Assembly: GCA_038320345.1 (NCBI GenBank)
Contig: JBBQED010000035.1
Coordinates: forward strand, 1 to 12,964
Source of the DNA: JBBQED01 sp038320345
GTDB taxonomy: Bacteria > Bacteroidota > Bacteroidia > AKYH767-A > OLB10
Length of the DNA stretch: 12,964 nucleotides
Direction: 5' to 3'
Shown here: positions 1 to 9,139 of the stretch, one piece after another
Layout: each line of letters opens with the position of its first letter
Position numbering within the stretch: the first letter of the stretch is position 1
Translations under genes and position numbers: made by a program
Notes under the pieces: generated by a model
Database searches by the model: none
What the model was told of the DNA's origin: nothing
What the model saw: only the letters and a program-made list of their open reading frames with translations

Positions 1-645
1 TACTATATGACTAACGTTTCCTGTTGAAGGATCGCAAGCATCGGTAGTGCAAGCATCATTATCATTGATAGATATCGCAGTATGCGTAACATTTCCTGTT
101 GACGGATCGCAAGCATCAGTTGTACAAGCATTATTATCATCCGTGTTTACTGCAGTATGTGAAACACCTGTAACAGGATCACAAGCATCAGTTGTACAAG
201 CATTATTGTCATCCGTATTTACTGCGGTATGACTAACTCCAGTAACAGGATCACAAGCGTCAGTAGTACAAGCATTATTATCATCTGTATTTACTGCGGT
301 ATGTGAAACTCCAGTAACTGGATCACAAGCATCAGTAGTACAAGCGTTATTATCATCTGTATTTACTGCGGTATGACTAACTCCTGTAATAGGATCACAA
401 GCATCAGCAGTACAAGCATTGTTATCGTCTGTATTTACAGGTGTATGACTAACCCCAGTAACTGGATCACAAGCATCAGTAGTACAAGCATTATTATCAT
501 CCGTATTTACTGCAGTATGTGAAACTCCTGTAACTGGATCACAAGCATCAATTGTACAAGCGTCATTATCATCTACAGAAATTGGAATATGTATTGCACC
601 AGTTGCCGGATCACATAGATCGAGGGTACAAACATTATTATCATC
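1..645 (-). repeat. Tandem 72-bp coding repeats (24-residue CTDC-like units)
   Basis: On the minus strand, units begin at 645, 573, 501, 429, 357, 285 and 213 with an exact 72-bp period. A 75-bp unit begins at 141 and the array runs on past base 1. Six units (573 to 142) encode almost the same 24 residues, DDNNACTTDACDPVTG followed by VSHTAVNT, with changes at only a few positions. Older, more diverged units lie upstream toward 880. The central units are nearly identical in DNA, which suggests recent expansion by slippage or unequal exchange. Each unit keeps two cysteines in C-T-x-D-x-C and lacks the extra cysteines seen in the diverged units. Confidence 0.95.
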
Positions 646-1635
646 TACATTTAAAGGTGTTGCAGCAACACAAATTCCCGATATACAGACATCATTTGAT
701 GTACATGCATTTCCATCATTACAAACAGTTCCATTCGCCACCGATGGGTGAGATATTATACCCGTAGCAGGATCACATACATCAGCAGTACATGAATTCC
801 CATCATCCGTATTTATGGCAGTGTGAACGCAAGTACTGAGGAGTACATCATAAGAATCAGTAGTACATGCGTTATTATCATCACAAGATTCAATGACGCA
901 AGAATTACTACATCCATCATTATTCGCTAAATTCCCATCATCGCATGCTTCTCCCGCTTCCAAAATTCCATTTCCACAAACTGAAACAGGAATTACACTC
1001 CCACTCACCGTAAGCATATCGAAACGAATCGTTCCTGCAGTACCGTAAGTATTCGCTGGAGTAGTAGCAGTATAAGCTGAAGTGCTAGGCGCAAATATTG
1101 CAACTATTCTTATTCCGAAATTACTGTTATTGAATGCTGCAGGAACCGCAGATAAACTAAAGGTTATCGCATTGGCAAAAGTACCGGCTGTGGTAGTCAT
1201 TTCATAGACCCCACTATTCGTTAGTCCTGTACTGGAATACGTAGTTCCATTAGTGGTGTATTGCACCTGAACGAAACGACTTGCGGTACTACTGTTTCGT
1301 TGATCCCATTTCACTGAAATATTATTAAATCCTACAGTACTTACGGCAATCTGAATACCGCGAGTCCCTGAACTAGCTGTAGCAGCAGGATAAGTGGTAG
1401 TATTGATGGCATTGTTTGTTCCCGCCGGATCAGAACTTCCAGTACCAGAAACAGAAGTGGAAGTAGCCCCTCCAATTACACTAAAAGTTCCTGTTCCTGT
1501 GGTTGGTGTTGACTGAGTGACACCATTAAAATTCCACTGCGTGATGATTGTTTGAGCGCTTACAAACAGTGTACAGCATAGGAGCCATACAACAGTTAGC
1601 AATGCTTTCCTGCTTAATAATAAAGTTGGTTTCAT
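1..1635 (-). CDS. Secreted cysteine-repeat protein (DUF4215 plus CTDC-like repeat array), C-terminus outside window
   Basis: The frame is open from an ATG at 1635 to the window edge, giving 545 codons without a stop, so the C-terminus is missing. Residues 1-27 form a signal peptide (basic start, hydrophobic core with LLTVVWLLCC, cleavage likely after VSA before QT). Residues about 28-215 are a Thr/Ser/Asn-rich beta-sandwich-like region starting with WNFNG, common at the N-terminus of Bacteroidota exported proteins. Residues about 219-251 match the DUF4215 / myxo disulfide repeat (CGNG..E.GE.CDDGN...DGCS..C). Residues 251 onward are about twelve CTDC-type repeats (DDNNACTTDACDPVTG...). The protein is probably exported and surface bound; a T9SS tail beyond base 1 is expected by analogy with the neighbouring gene but is not seen. 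The repeats resemble Dictyostelium CTDC repeats, with acidic DDNN loops that could bind calcium (inference). A true biochemical role is unknown. The ATG is the only one placed before the signal peptide. Confidence 0.85.
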   Translation of the reverse strand, partial: MKPTLLLSRKALLTVVWLLCCTLFVSAQTIITQWNFNGVTQSTPTTGTGTFSVIGGATSTSVSGTGSSDPAGTNNAINTTTYPAATASSGTRGIQIAVSTVGFNNISVKWDQRNSSTASRFVQVQYTTNGTTYSSTGLTNSGVYEMTTTAGTFANAITFSLSAVPAAFNNSNFGIRIVAIFAPSTSAYTATTPANTYGTAGTIRFDMLTVSGSVIPVSVCGNGILEAGEACDDGNLANNDGCSNSCVIESCDDNNACTTDSYDVLLSTCVHTAINTDDGNSCTADVCDPATGIISHPSVANGTVCNDGNACTSNDVCISGICVAATPLNVDDNNVCTLDLCDPATGAIHIPISVDDNDACTIDACDPVTGVSHTAVNTDDNNACTTDACDPVTGVSHTPVNTDDNNACTADACDPITGVSHTAVNTDDNNACTTDACDPVTGVSHTAVNTDDNNACTTDACDPVTGVSHTAVNTDDNNACTTDACDPVTGVSHTAVNTDDNNACTTDACDPSTGNVTHTAISINDNDACTTDACDPSTGNVSHIV

Positions 1636-2002
1636 TGTATAGATTTTGGGTTGATTTTTTTTGAATGTATGCTAAAAATAATTTTTGCTATCCCCTCAGG
1701 ATTTGTACGCTGGAGGATTAAAATTTCAATAAAAGTTGATGCAAGTTATTACTTACCTTTCATCCCTGCAAGGATTTTTTAAGCGTTGTGGAAAAACAAC
1801 AATTTCATCATATTGTAAAATTCAATTTGCTTTTCAAGTAGGGCTAAAGTATTGATTATTTATAATTTATACTTTTCCCGCAAAGGAATTCCAAATTTTT
1901 GTTCGTGAATAGGTTAAGAAAATATTAAGCATTACCAACAAATTGTTGGCAGTACTGACATTTGCACGTTGGAAATTTCAGATTCAAACTAAACCTCAAC
2001 TA
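1636..2002. other. Intergenic region between two minus-strand genes
   Basis: This is 367 bp of AT-rich DNA without a credible ORF. It must hold the end of the 2003-5671 transcript and the promoter of the gene starting at 1635. I see no clean TAnnTTTG box on the minus strand. A 15-bp palindrome CCAACAAATTGTTGG (1935-1949) lies 54 bp past the stop at 2003, but it is AT-rich and followed on the minus strand only by a mixed AT tract, so it is at best a weak terminator. Confidence 0.5.
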
Positions 2003-5000
2003 TTAATCCCGGATCACTTTCAGTTTTTCGGTATCGAAAAATAGAAAATAAATCCCCTTTGGTAGATCCGTAAAATCAATACTCAAAGTATTTACGCCTT
2101 CCTCCACCGTAAAAGATTGTTCACTGATCATCCTACCCGAAAGATCATATACCTGCATTTTTTTTACGCCGGATTCCATCGCATTAAAGATCAACCATGC
2201 ATCTCCCTTTACCGGATTTGGATACAACAAAGTACTAACGCCATGGCTAGCTGAAAAGCGGACCGCAATCGTTACACTGTATTCAAATTTTCCATCAAAA
2301 TCAACTTGTCGGATTCGGTAATAGTTCAATCCAATAAATGGTTTCAGATCATCAGAATTATAAGTCTGAATGGCAGTTGAATTTCCTGAGCCTTCTTTTC
2401 TTCCAATGACTTCGAAGTTTCTTCCATCAACACTTCTTTCAATTAAAAAATAATCATTGAATCGCTCTGATGCTGTTTGCCACAATAATTTTACTTCAGA
2501 TCCTGCTGGCCATGCATTGAATGATAACCATTCAACAGGCAACGGACTGCTTCCAAAACCAATTCCAAAATCTCCAAAAGAAGTAAGATCAGTAATTGGA
2601 TTTCTTACTGCAGTGGCTGTTCCACCTACTTCAACCTGTGTTCCATTGGAATGGGTTCCGACTCCTGTTCCCAGCCAATTTGTAGTAGCATCATCTCTTC
2701 TGATAATTCCATAACGCGTAGCAGGAATAACGGAGTTAGTCATACCTCGCTCATTTAGTGTGAGAGAATAATTGATAGCAGTAGGAACAGGATTAGGGGT
2801 GATCGTCCAGTTGCCTGCATCCAACATTCCATTGATCGCACTTCCATTGATTAAACACAATCCAGGATTGGGTGCCGCACCTGTTGTAGGACTCACAAAC
2901 GTTCCTACTAAATTATTGATCCCCGTTTGACTGGTAAGATTTACACTTGCCAATTCGTAATCACTCAGTGTTCCTACAGGAAAATCATAAACGCCACTTG
3001 CAGCAATCTGCCGACGTAAATTTCCGTTCAGATATTTTGTTAATCCATAACCGCTGATAGATGTTGTAAGCGGATTGGTGGTATACAATTCATTACTCGA
3101 AGTAGAAATAATTCCGTTGATGAACGTGAGCTGCTTATCCACATTAATATTCGTTCCGCTATTTAATCCAGCAGTATTATCCATATCCATCCACCAGAAA
3201 ACTTCCTTCACTGGAGTATTGATACTTTGAACACCAGTGCCATTAAAAATGACTTTACTATTCCCTTCTCTAAATGCAGGCTCACTATAATTGGTCCAAT
3301 TCCCTTTCAGATAAACAAGGCCATCTTTGGTATTCGGATTAGCATCATTAAAATCAAAAACGCCTCCAGTAATATTTAGATTACCGTAAATCCGGAGCAC
3401 TTTTGTATTCGTATCCGCACCATACAAACGATATCCTTGTATCAGCATATCTCTGCAGTAATGATTAGAGTCGAGTTGTAAATAACAATCATTTACTACT
3501 CCTACTGGTGGAATCCATACATCTGTTAACGAATCCGGAATTACAAAATCTTCCCAGTTATCGCAGGCAAACCAATTGGTATTTTTTGTGCCAATCCATT
3601 TTCCACGTTGATATCCTCCGGGAATAATCGGAAAAACAATGGCAGGATTTAAATGATATTGAGGAGTAGCGGCATTAAATAATGCACACGTCGTGTACTT
3701 GGTCCACTTAGTAACATCATTAATACTATCCACCCAATTGCGTTGTGTCTTTGGCGCAAGGCTTCCCGTAAATTTAATAAAATCAGTACCTATCGCTGGA
3801 AACACGGAATAACATTCCAAGAAAGGATACGGACCTGAATCTTGTGAGTTATTCACTAATCTGTTCCATACACTCTTCGTATTAAATCCGAATAAAACAG
3901 TTCCGGTATAAATAGCATTTTGTGATCCTGCAGTTCCTGGAATCCAATTTCCACCTTGCATAAAAAAGAACTGATCACCACCGCTGTTTAGATTAAAAGT
4001 TCCACCGGGATTTAAATTTGCAAAAGTCCATCCTGCATCAGGAGTTACTGCTGCACCTACTCCCGCCATCGTAACGGTAAAAGTGATGACTGTACCTTTT
4101 GGGATCGTTACTCCAGTACGCGTACAACGCAATGTACCTTCTGTATTTCCCCAACGATTAACAACTGCTCTTTCCCATCCATTATCTGTAAGATCGAGGA
4201 TGGTTCCATTATTAATATCTTTAAAACAAATAAAACTAATTACATCTTCTGAGTTGACTCCTGAACACGCTGTATTATTGGCATTCACCCCAACCACCAT
4301 AAAATCTCCACGCGTTAATAAAGTGCCGGCGCCTGGTGTACAAAATACTTCTTGACCGCCTGTCCATTCATTACCATATCTAACCCAGATTTTAAAATAA
4401 TAAACGGTACCATTTACTAAATTGGTAACTGTAACATTTGAACCTGTGCTTTTATAAACTACGAACCCTGTACCGAATGCTGTTCCTGAACCGAAAGTTG
4501 CATTTGGCGTATAGGCGGAACCGTTACCTGATGGTGCTCCCGGTACTGGTCCACCAGCATTAGCCACAACCATGATTTCGCTATAACAAGGAGAAGGTAA
4601 TAACCAACTGATGGTGGCTGAAACATTACTCGCATTCGCTGCTGCACTCGTTACATCAGAGGGAGAAAGTCTTATCGTTAAGTCGACACCGTTATTGCTT
4701 CCATTTACTGGAGGTGCATTACTCACCACACGAATTCTATAAGCAGTTCCTGTTCCGGTATTCGCAGGTAAACTAGCCGTGATCGTTTGTGCGCCTGATG
4801 CATTGGAAATAATAGTTCCAATTACCGTTGGAGTTGTAAAGATCCCAGAAGCATTAGAGAGTTCCGCAGTAAATGTGCAGGTGCCTGCTGGAAAATTTGC
4901 CGAAGGCGTATAAGTAAAAGGTACGTTGATAGTGGTACTTAATGTGGGTGTCACACAAAATGGAGAACCGCTGATGGAACCCGTTGAAATATAATCCCCA

Positions 5001-5671
5001 CTCAATGGAGTACTGCTAATCGTGATTCCATACAACCGAATGGGTGAGCTGGAACCAGATCCAGAAGTGTAATAATACTTCCATCTCACTTGAAAATCTG
5101 CCAAATTATCTACCGCATTAGCCGTTAAAACACTGATGTTCACACTGAAGGCAACAGCAGGACTAATAGCACCTAACGACAAATACTCAACCGGTCCCGG
5201 AACATCCTGCCAAGCAGAAGCCGTACTCACACGGTATTGTAATCTCAAATTGTAAGGAGAACCCGTACTTAAGCTCTGAGCGGAGAACGCTACGTTTACA
5301 TTGGTGCGCCCAGTACTGTTTAAACCCACCACAAAAGCACCTAAATCTCCATCCAGCACTCTGTTCTGGAAGTTAAATCCGTTGACTGCTAGACCCACAA
5401 TCCGAGAATTGGTAAGACTGGTTAAATAAACTGAAGTGTAATCAAGAGTAGTTGGATCTGAGAGGGTAGGATTTAAAATTCCACAGCGATGCCAAATGGA
5501 ATTTAAAGGATAAGTACCTGATGGCGAAGAGTTTGGCCAAGATGGATTAGGAAATATATAATTTCCACCTCCTAAGTTAAACGGCGCGGGATTGGTCTGC
5601 GCAAAAAGTCCACCACCCCATAACAGGATGAAGAAGAGCACTTTACAGAAGATCGATCGCCTTAAAAACAT
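2003..5671 (-). CDS. Large multidomain secreted protein with T9SS type A sorting domain
   Basis: This 1222-residue protein begins with a signal peptide (residues 1-24, MFLRRS then a hydrophobic stretch, cleavage likely after LFA before QT). Residues about 60-335 are Ser/Thr/Asn-rich beta structure. About 337-446 look like a fibronectin type III domain (TISWLLPSPC, then NLVNGTVYYFKIWV). About 453-640 form a further beta domain beginning RGDFMVVGVN. About 690-820 show the GKWIG...NW...NW and KVIFNGTGVQSI pattern found in Bacteroidota surface proteins. Residues 1043-1131 are the conserved PLPVEWLSF...YYRIRQVDFDG module that usually precedes the sorting signal. Residues 1146-1222 match the T9SS type A domain (LYPNPVKG, YDLSGRMI, LPKGIYFL). 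It is therefore probably carried across the outer membrane by T9SS, cleaved and displayed or released; no catalytic motif is apparent, so an adhesin or matrix role is only inferred. It precedes the other large secreted gene on the same strand. Confidence 0.93.
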   Translation of the reverse strand: MFLRRSIFCKVLFFILLWGGGLFAQTNPAPFNLGGGNYIFPNPSWPNSSPSGTYPLNSIWHRCGILNPTLSDPTTLDYTSVYLTSLTNSRIVGLAVNGFNFQNRVLDGDLGAFVVGLNSTGRTNVNVAFSAQSLSTGSPYNLRLQYRVSTASAWQDVPGPVEYLSLGAISPAVAFSVNISVLTANAVDNLADFQVRWKYYYTSGSGSSSPIRLYGITISSTPLSGDYISTGSISGSPFCVTPTLSTTINVPFTYTPSANFPAGTCTFTAELSNASGIFTTPTVIGTIISNASGAQTITASLPANTGTGTAYRIRVVSNAPPVNGSNNGVDLTIRLSPSDVTSAAANASNVSATISWLLPSPCYSEIMVVANAGGPVPGAPSGNGSAYTPNATFGSGTAFGTGFVVYKSTGSNVTVTNLVNGTVYYFKIWVRYGNEWTGGQEVFCTPGAGTLLTRGDFMVVGVNANNTACSGVNSEDVISFICFKDINNGTILDLTDNGWERAVVNRWGNTEGTLRCTRTGVTIPKGTVITFTVTMAGVGAAVTPDAGWTFANLNPGGTFNLNSGGDQFFFMQGGNWIPGTAGSQNAIYTGTVLFGFNTKSVWNRLVNNSQDSGPYPFLECYSVFPAIGTDFIKFTGSLAPKTQRNWVDSINDVTKWTKYTTCALFNAATPQYHLNPAIVFPIIPGGYQRGKWIGTKNTNWFACDNWEDFVIPDSLTDVWIPPVGVVNDCYLQLDSNHYCRDMLIQGYRLYGADTNTKVLRIYGNLNITGGVFDFNDANPNTKDGLVYLKGNWTNYSEPAFREGNSKVIFNGTGVQSINTPVKEVFWWMDMDNTAGLNSGTNINVDKQLTFINGIISTSSNELYTTNPLTTSISGYGLTKYLNGNLRRQIAASGVYDFPVGTLSDYELASVNLTSQTGINNLVGTFVSPTTGAAPNPGLCLINGSAINGMLDAGNWTITPNPVPTAINYSLTLNERGMTNSVIPATRYGIIRRDDATTNWLGTGVGTHSNGTQVEVGGTATAVRNPITDLTSFGDFGIGFGSSPLPVEWLSFNAWPAGSEVKLLWQTASERFNDYFLIERSVDGRNFEVIGRKEGSGNSTAIQTYNSDDLKPFIGLNYYRIRQVDFDGKFEYSVTIAVRFSASHGVSTLLYPNPVKGDAWLIFNAMESGVKKMQVYDLSGRMISEQSFTVEEGVNTLSIDFTDLPKGIYFLFFDTEKLKVIRD

Positions 5672-5678
5672 AGCGTGG

Positions 5679-5686
5679 CAAAGGTA
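5679..5686 (-). promoter_or_regulatory. Bacteroidota -7 promoter box for the T9SS-sorted protein
   Basis: On the minus strand the sequence reads TACCTTTG, a full match to the TAnnTTTG -7 element of Bacteroidota sigma factor promoters. It ends only 7 nt before the ATG at 5671, so the mRNA would be nearly leaderless. I find no TTG-type -33 element at the usual distance, which lowers confidence. Confidence 0.4.
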
Positions 5687-5854
5687 AGGTATATAATCCT
5701 AGGTTGTATTACTCTATCATTAAGGAATTTATTTTTCTCCTCTAATAACCTCAATTTAACAAGTTTCAACTGCAATATACATTTCCTTTGCATGCTATAG
5801 TTAAATCTTTCATGAATGATTTTACTGCGCTCTCCTCTCTAGCCTTTTTATTTA

Positions 5855-5862
5855 TAATTTCG
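5855..5862 (+). promoter_or_regulatory. Possible -7 box for the GT117 gene
   Basis: TAATTTCG matches TAnnTTTG with one mismatch and ends 19 nt before the start at 5882, in the 210-bp divergent intergenic region. The -33 element is not clear. This is a weak prediction. Confidence 0.25.
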
Positions 5863-5881
5863 CCCGTTCCTACATTCCAAT

Positions 5882-8800
5882 ATGAAACATTATCAACGCA
5901 TTAACAACATTTGTGGATGGATCGTTTTCGCGATCTCTGCCGTAATTTACCTCAGCTCCATTGAACCTACAGGTAGTTTCTGGGATTGTGGAGAATTTAT
6001 CGCTGCTTCGTTCAAACTGCAAGTAGGTCACCCACCCGGTGCTCCGCTCTTCTTAATGATGGGGCGCATTTTTGCACTCATGGCAGGAAGCGATCTGAAA
6101 GGAGTCTCTATCGCTATCAATTCCATGTCGGCATTGCTCAGTGCCTTTTGTATTCTGTTCCTCTTCTGGACCATCACTGCTCTCGCTAAGAAAATTGTTA
6201 TCGGGAAATCTGTTGAGCTCGATAATAGCCAAATCATTTCGGTGATGGGCGCAGGATTAGTGGGAGCACTTGCTTACGCCTTTTCAGATTCATTCTGGTT
6301 CTCTGCAGTAGAAGGTGAAGTTTACGCTTCTTCTTCTTTCTTTACAGCCATTGTTTTCTGGGCGATGTTCAAATGGGAAAATGTTGCGGATCAAAAACAT
6401 GGCGATCGATGGATTATCATGATCGCTTATCTCATGGGACTTTCTATCGGTGTTCACTTACTGAACTTACTTACCATTCCTGCTCTTGCTTTCATTTATT
6501 ATTTCCGCAGATATAACGTAACTAAAATCGGAGTCATCAAAACTGCAATTGCAGGTGTTGCAATTCTAGGTTTAGTGCAAGTGGGAGTAATTCAAGGAGT
6601 AGTAACCATTGCATCTAAATTTGAACTCTTCTTCGTAAATACTTTAGGCACTCCATTCTGGTTTGGATTTCTATTCTTTATTCTGCTCATCATCGGTGGA
6701 ACAATTTACGGATTGAAATATACGACTGAGAAAAATAAGCCACTCGCAAATCTCGCATTACTCTGTTTCTCTTTTATCCTCTTAGGATATTCTTCTTATG
6801 CAATGGTGGTAGTGCGCTCTGCAGCAAATCCTCCTATGGATGAAAACGATCCTCAACATGTATTCAATCTCTTAGGTTATATTAATCGTGAACAGTATGG
6901 CGACCGTCCTTTAGCATTTGGTCAGTATTACAATGCTCGTCAAACAGATCTTAAGGAAGGATCAATGCAGTACACGATCGGAAAAGATGCAGCAGGCAAA
7001 GACCGTTATCTTCCAACTACGGCAAGAGTAACGCCGTTGTATGATCCTGCCGCAAGTACTATCTTCCCAAGAATGTATTCCTCGCAAGAAAATCATGTGA
7101 GTGCCTACAAAGAATGGGCAGGAGTTAAAGGTGATGATACACCCACCTTCGCACAAAATCTGAAATTCTTTTTTAGCTATCAAGTTGTACACATGTACTG
7201 GCGCTATTTCATGTGGAACTTCGCAGGTCGTCAGAATGACTTACAAGGTCATGGTGGAATTAACCGCGGTAACTGGATCTGCGGAATTAAATTTATTGAT
7301 GAAATGCGCCTCGGTCCTCAGGATCATTTGCCAAAAAGCATGACCAATAATAAAGCGAATAATAAATTTTATTTGCTCCCGATGATTCTTGGTTTTGTGG
7401 GATTGGTATATCATTATAAAAAAGATAAACACGATGCTTGGGCAGTCATGCTCCTCTTCTTCTTCACAGGAATGGCAATTGTAATTTATCTTAACCAAAC
7501 ACCGTATCAACCACGTGAACGAGATTACGCCTATACCGGATCTTTCTATGCCTTCTCTATCTGGATTGGCATTGGAGTGCTTGCACTAATTGAAAGTTTG
7601 AGAAAACGAATGCCAGGTACTGCTGCTGCAACGCTCACTTCCGCAATTTGCTTACTCGCCGTTCCCGGAATAATGGGCAAAGAAGGTTGGGATGATCATA
7701 ACCGTTCGCATCGTTATACCTCTCGCGATTTCGCATGGAACTACTTACAAAGTTGTGCACCCAATGCCATCATCTTTACCAATGGCGATAACGACACGTT
7801 CCCATTATGGTATGCGCAAGATGTAGAAAATGTTCGCCCTGATATCCGCATCATCAATCTCAGTTTGTTAAACACCGACTGGTACATTGATCAGATGAAA
7901 AATAAAGCCTATCAGAGTGATCCAATTCCATTCAGCATGACGCACGAAAAATATGTACAGGGCACGCGCGATTATGTTCCTTTCTACGATCGTCAAGTTC
8001 CTGGATATACCAACCTGAAAGATGTAATTGATTTTATTGCCAGCGATGGACCTGAATCAAAAGTACGTACACAAGGTGGATCAGAACTGAACTACTTCCC
8101 TACTAAGAAATTCTTTATTCCGGTAGATAAAGAAGCCGTTCTTAAATCAGGAACAGTAAGTGCCGAAAATGCAAGTCAGATAGCAGATACCATGTTCTGG
8201 GAATTAGATAAAACCTATCTCATGAAAGCAGATCTGATGATCCTCGATCTCTTGGCGCATAATAACTGGAAACGTCCGATTTATTTTGCAGTCACAGTTG
8301 GGAATGATAGTTACATGAATCTGGAACCTTACTTCCAACTCGAAGGACTCGCTTACCGCATCGTTCCTATCAGAGCCAAAGCCGATGCACAAGGACAAAC
8401 AGGAAGAGTGGATCAGAAAGAAATGTATAATAACATGATGAATAAGTTTGTGTGGGGAAATATGAAACGTGAAGACGTTTACCTCGATCAGAACAACCTC
8501 AACATGACCATGAACTTCAGAAATAATTTCTCTCGTTTAGCCGAAAGTTTGAATCAGGATAATAAAGCAGATTCTGCCATTACTGTGCTGGATAAAATGA
8601 ACGAAGAGATGCCTGATAAAACAGTTCCTTACAACGTGATGATGTTACGTCCTATTGAAATGTATTACCGCGCTGCTATGGGTCCACAAATGATGAACGA
8701 CAGTGCACTCAATAGTCGTACGATTGAATTGCCAGAACAACGCCGTAAGCATGCTATGGATATGGCGAATGCCATCACTTTGCGCATGGCTGATATTTAT

Positions 8801-8995
8801 GAAGATGATCTCAACTATTACTTCTCCCTCAAAGGAACCGAGTATCTCAAATTTATCGATCGTGATCTCAATCAAGCAATGGCTGTTTACAATGAACTCA
8901 TTCGTATGGCTACCGAAGCCAAACAAACCGAAGTGGTAAAACAACTAGAGCCGAGATTTAAAAAATTGCAAGATCGCTACGGAGCAACTAAATAA
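5882..8995 (+). CDS. DUF2723 / glycosyltransferase family 117 protein (TMEM260-like, probable protein O-mannosyltransferase)
   Basis: This 1037-residue integral membrane protein has the DUF2723 signature near its N-terminus: GSFWDCGEFIAASFKLQVGH at residues 31-50, then PPGAP (51-55), FSAVEGEVYA (140-149) and GVHLLNLL (190-197). Asp35 and Glu38 sit where GT-C enzymes carry acidic catalytic residues at the end of the first membrane span. Hydrophobic spans occur at about 11-27, 80-102, 122-140, 176-206, 217-243, 255-277, 288-311, 497-511, 518-537, 553-571 and 580-596, with loop motifs QPRERDY (543-549) and NGDNDTFPLWY (634-644). The last 400 residues are soluble and partly helical, possibly TPR-like near the end. 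The family is related to vertebrate TMEM260, an O-mannosyltransferase, and is classed as GT117; the acceptor here is inferred, perhaps exported proteins. The start is the first ATG, shortly before the first membrane span, and the length is normal for the family. Confidence 0.92.
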   Translation: MKHYQRINNICGWIVFAISAVIYLSSIEPTGSFWDCGEFIAASFKLQVGHPPGAPLFLMMGRIFALMAGSDLKGVSIAINSMSALLSAFCILFLFWTITALAKKIVIGKSVELDNSQIISVMGAGLVGALAYAFSDSFWFSAVEGEVYASSSFFTAIVFWAMFKWENVADQKHGDRWIIMIAYLMGLSIGVHLLNLLTIPALAFIYYFRRYNVTKIGVIKTAIAGVAILGLVQVGVIQGVVTIASKFELFFVNTLGTPFWFGFLFFILLIIGGTIYGLKYTTEKNKPLANLALLCFSFILLGYSSYAMVVVRSAANPPMDENDPQHVFNLLGYINREQYGDRPLAFGQYYNARQTDLKEGSMQYTIGKDAAGKDRYLPTTARVTPLYDPAASTIFPRMYSSQENHVSAYKEWAGVKGDDTPTFAQNLKFFFSYQVVHMYWRYFMWNFAGRQNDLQGHGGINRGNWICGIKFIDEMRLGPQDHLPKSMTNNKANNKFYLLPMILGFVGLVYHYKKDKHDAWAVMLLFFFTGMAIVIYLNQTPYQPRERDYAYTGSFYAFSIWIGIGVLALIESLRKRMPGTAAATLTSAICLLAVPGIMGKEGWDDHNRSHRYTSRDFAWNYLQSCAPNAIIFTNGDNDTFPLWYAQDVENVRPDIRIINLSLLNTDWYIDQMKNKAYQSDPIPFSMTHEKYVQGTRDYVPFYDRQVPGYTNLKDVIDFIASDGPESKVRTQGGSELNYFPTKKFFIPVDKEAVLKSGTVSAENASQIADTMFWELDKTYLMKADLMILDLLAHNNWKRPIYFAVTVGNDSYMNLEPYFQLEGLAYRIVPIRAKADAQGQTGRVDQKEMYNNMMNKFVWGNMKREDVYLDQNNLNMTMNFRNNFSRLAESLNQDNKADSAITVLDKMNEEMPDKTVPYNVMMLRPIEMYYRAAMGPQMMNDSALNSRTIELPEQRRKHAMDMANAITLRMADIYEDDLNYYFSLKGTEYLKFIDRDLNQAMAVYNELIRMATEAKQTEVVKQLEPRFKKLQDRYGATK

Positions 8996-9026
8996 AATGA
9001 AGCGCTGAAATTTATAACGCACTAAG

Positions 9027-9061
9027 AGAGCGGACAGGATCATCATCTTGTCCGCTCTTTT
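9027..9061 (+). terminator. Intrinsic terminator after the GT117 gene
   Basis: A perfect 10-bp stem AGAGCGGACA / TGTCCGCTCT (9027-9036 with 9049-9058) can extend by three more pairs, one of them G-T, around a TCATCA loop. It runs into TTTTT (9057-9061). It lies 31 bp past the stop of the GT117 gene, so the following deacetylase probably has its own promoter. Confidence 0.9.
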
Positions 9062-9108
9062 TGTTGAATAGAAAATCCGGTATCGTTTCAACACAAACTA
9101 TTTCCTCC

Positions 9109-9116
9109 TATTTTTA
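9109..9116 (+). promoter_or_regulatory. Possible -7 box for the deacetylase gene
   Basis: TATTTTTA matches TAnnTTTG except the last base and ends 23 nt before the ATG at 9140. It lies directly downstream of the terminator, where a new promoter is needed. No firm -33 element is seen. Confidence 0.25.
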
Positions 9117-9139
9117 CCTACCCACAACTGCATTCCCGA

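Noticed and set aside
552..767. Plus-strand ORF of 71 codons (and the 47-232 ORF)
   Set aside because: They are frame shadows of the repetitive minus-strand gene; their repetitive peptides mirror the coding repeats.
1..850. Regular 72-bp periodicity resembling a CRISPR array
   Set aside because: There are no unique spacers: the entire 72-bp unit repeats, keeps the reading frame and encodes a recognised repeat motif.
4083..4647. Short ORFs inside the large T9SS-sorted gene
   Set aside because: They overlap a long, domain-rich frame and have no recognisable product.
8645..8944. ORFs of 78-99 codons on both strands within the GT117 gene
   Set aside because: They lie in other frames of a conserved gene and show no family features.
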